In this document: positions 5,153-5,529 of the stretch, piece after piece | Layout of the letters: each line of letters begins with the position of its first letter | Numbering within the stretch: the stretch's first letter is position 1 | NCBI GenBank assembly: GCA_035544635.1 | Contig: DATKDQ010000359.1 | Coordinates: 1 to 5,529 of the forward strand | Source: DATAFT01 sp035544635 | GTDB taxonomy: Bacteria; Acidobacteriota; Thermoanaerobaculia; Multivoradales; Multivoraceae | Length of the DNA: 5,529 nucleotides | Direction: 5' to 3' | The notes under the pieces: model-generated | Seen by the model: only the letters and a program-made list of their open reading frames with translations | Told to the model about the DNA's origin: nothing | Database searches by the model: none | Program-made: the position numbers and the translations under genes

Positions 5153-5529
5153 GTGAGCGCTTCTGGAGCGAGCTCCTACCGCCGCATTCTGGTCACCACG
5201 GACTTCTCCGAGTGCGCCCTGGCCGGAGTGCGCGAGGCCGCCCGCCTCGCCACGGGGCTCGACGCCGAGCTGGTCCTGGCCTTCGTCGTACCCAGCGAGC
5301 AGCCGTACATGATGCTCGGATCGGGCCTGCACTGGGACGAGATCGTCGCCCAGCACGAGGAGAAGGCAGGCGTGGCGCTCGCGGAGTACGCGGCAAAGCA
5401 CCTCGCGCGCGCAGGCGTGAAGACGGTGGTGGCGTCGGGGAACGCGGCATCGGCCATCGCGCGTCTGGCGGAGGACGAGGGCGCCGACCTGATCGTCATC
5501 GCGTCGCGCGGCCACGGCCGCATGGGCCG
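5153..5529 (+). CDS. Universal stress protein, 3' truncated by the window edge
   Basis: The first 125 residues of a USP-fold protein; single-domain USPs have about 140-160 residues, so only the end is probably missing, although a second domain beyond the edge cannot be excluded. The first strand YRRILVTTDFSE carries Asp17, followed by the expected helix and LDAELVLAFVV (36-46). The ATP-motif strand ADLIVIASRGHGRMG (111-125) is cut by the edge. The first Gly of the G-2x-G-9x-G signature is Ala117 here, while the second Gly (120) is present; the last Gly lies outside the window. The GTG at 5153 places the first strand near residue 10, as is usual in the family. In-frame sequence upstream is open only to the TAG at 5096-5098 and holds no ATG or other GTG. 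The gene is divergent from the Lon-like protease gene, sharing a 125-bp intergenic region, so the two may be co-regulated. Confidence 0.9.
   Translation, partial: MSASGASSYRRILVTTDFSECALAGVREAARLATGLDAELVLAFVVPSEQPYMMLGSGLHWDEIVAQHEEKAGVALAEYAAKHLARAGVKTVVASGNAASAIARLAEDEGADLIVIASRGHGRMG

Noticed and set aside
2586..5156. An 856-codon open frame on the plus strand, antisense to the Lon-like protease.
   Set aside because: Its translation is rich in Arg, Leu, Val, Glu and His with no recognisable domain, while the opposite strand encodes a clear AAA/S16 protease. GC-biased third positions explain the long antisense frame.
5024..5515. A 163-codon minus-strand open frame opposite the right-hand USP gene that could look like an upstream member of the protease operon.
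   Set aside because: The plus strand has a clear USP start (YRRILVTTDFSE). The minus frame shows no family features and would occupy the divergent promoter region.

Overview
The window is GC-rich bacterial DNA (roughly 70% G+C by eye) with strongly GC-biased third codon positions, which is why long spurious open frames run antisense to the real genes. It looks chromosomal: there are no transposases, integrases, tRNA genes, CRISPR arrays or phage genes. The gene content (a crotonase-family enzyme, universal stress proteins and a Lon-related protease) would suit a high-GC Gram-negative such as a proteobacterium or a related soil or sediment phylum, but the sequence does not fix the taxon.

Layout, left to right. 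(1) 1-522, plus strand: C-terminal part of an enoyl-CoA hydratase/isomerase, cut by the window edge. (2) 523-630: short gap between convergent genes, with a strong GC hairpin. (3) 631-1515, minus: complete tandem universal stress protein (two USP domains, both with an intact ATP-binding motif). (4) 1516-1656: regulatory gap with a -10-like hexamer and three exact tandem copies of an 11-bp unit containing CGATCG. (5) 1657-2502, minus: 281-aa protein read as a degenerate tandem USP-like protein. (6) 2499-5027, minus: 842-aa Lon-related protease with an AAA-like module and S16 peptidase domain. It overlaps the 281-aa gene by ATGA and ends in a proline-rich tail encoded by a 9-bp repeat. (7) 5028-5152: divergent promoter region. 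(8) 5153 to the right edge, plus: N-terminal part of a third USP-type protein.

The protease and its overlapping partner probably form one operon, transcribed leftwards. The tandem USP lies 141 bp downstream on the same strand and has its own plausible promoter, so it may be read both from the operon and independently. The single-domain USP is transcribed divergently from the protease. The region therefore looks like a stress-response or proteostasis island: one Lon-like protease flanked by three USP-fold proteins, beside an apparently unrelated acyl-CoA metabolism gene. The two points most worth following are the coupled pair (a protease with a non-canonical nucleotide-binding loop plus a USP-like partner lacking the ATP motif) and the helically phased 11-bp repeat array over the predicted -35 region of the tandem USP gene.
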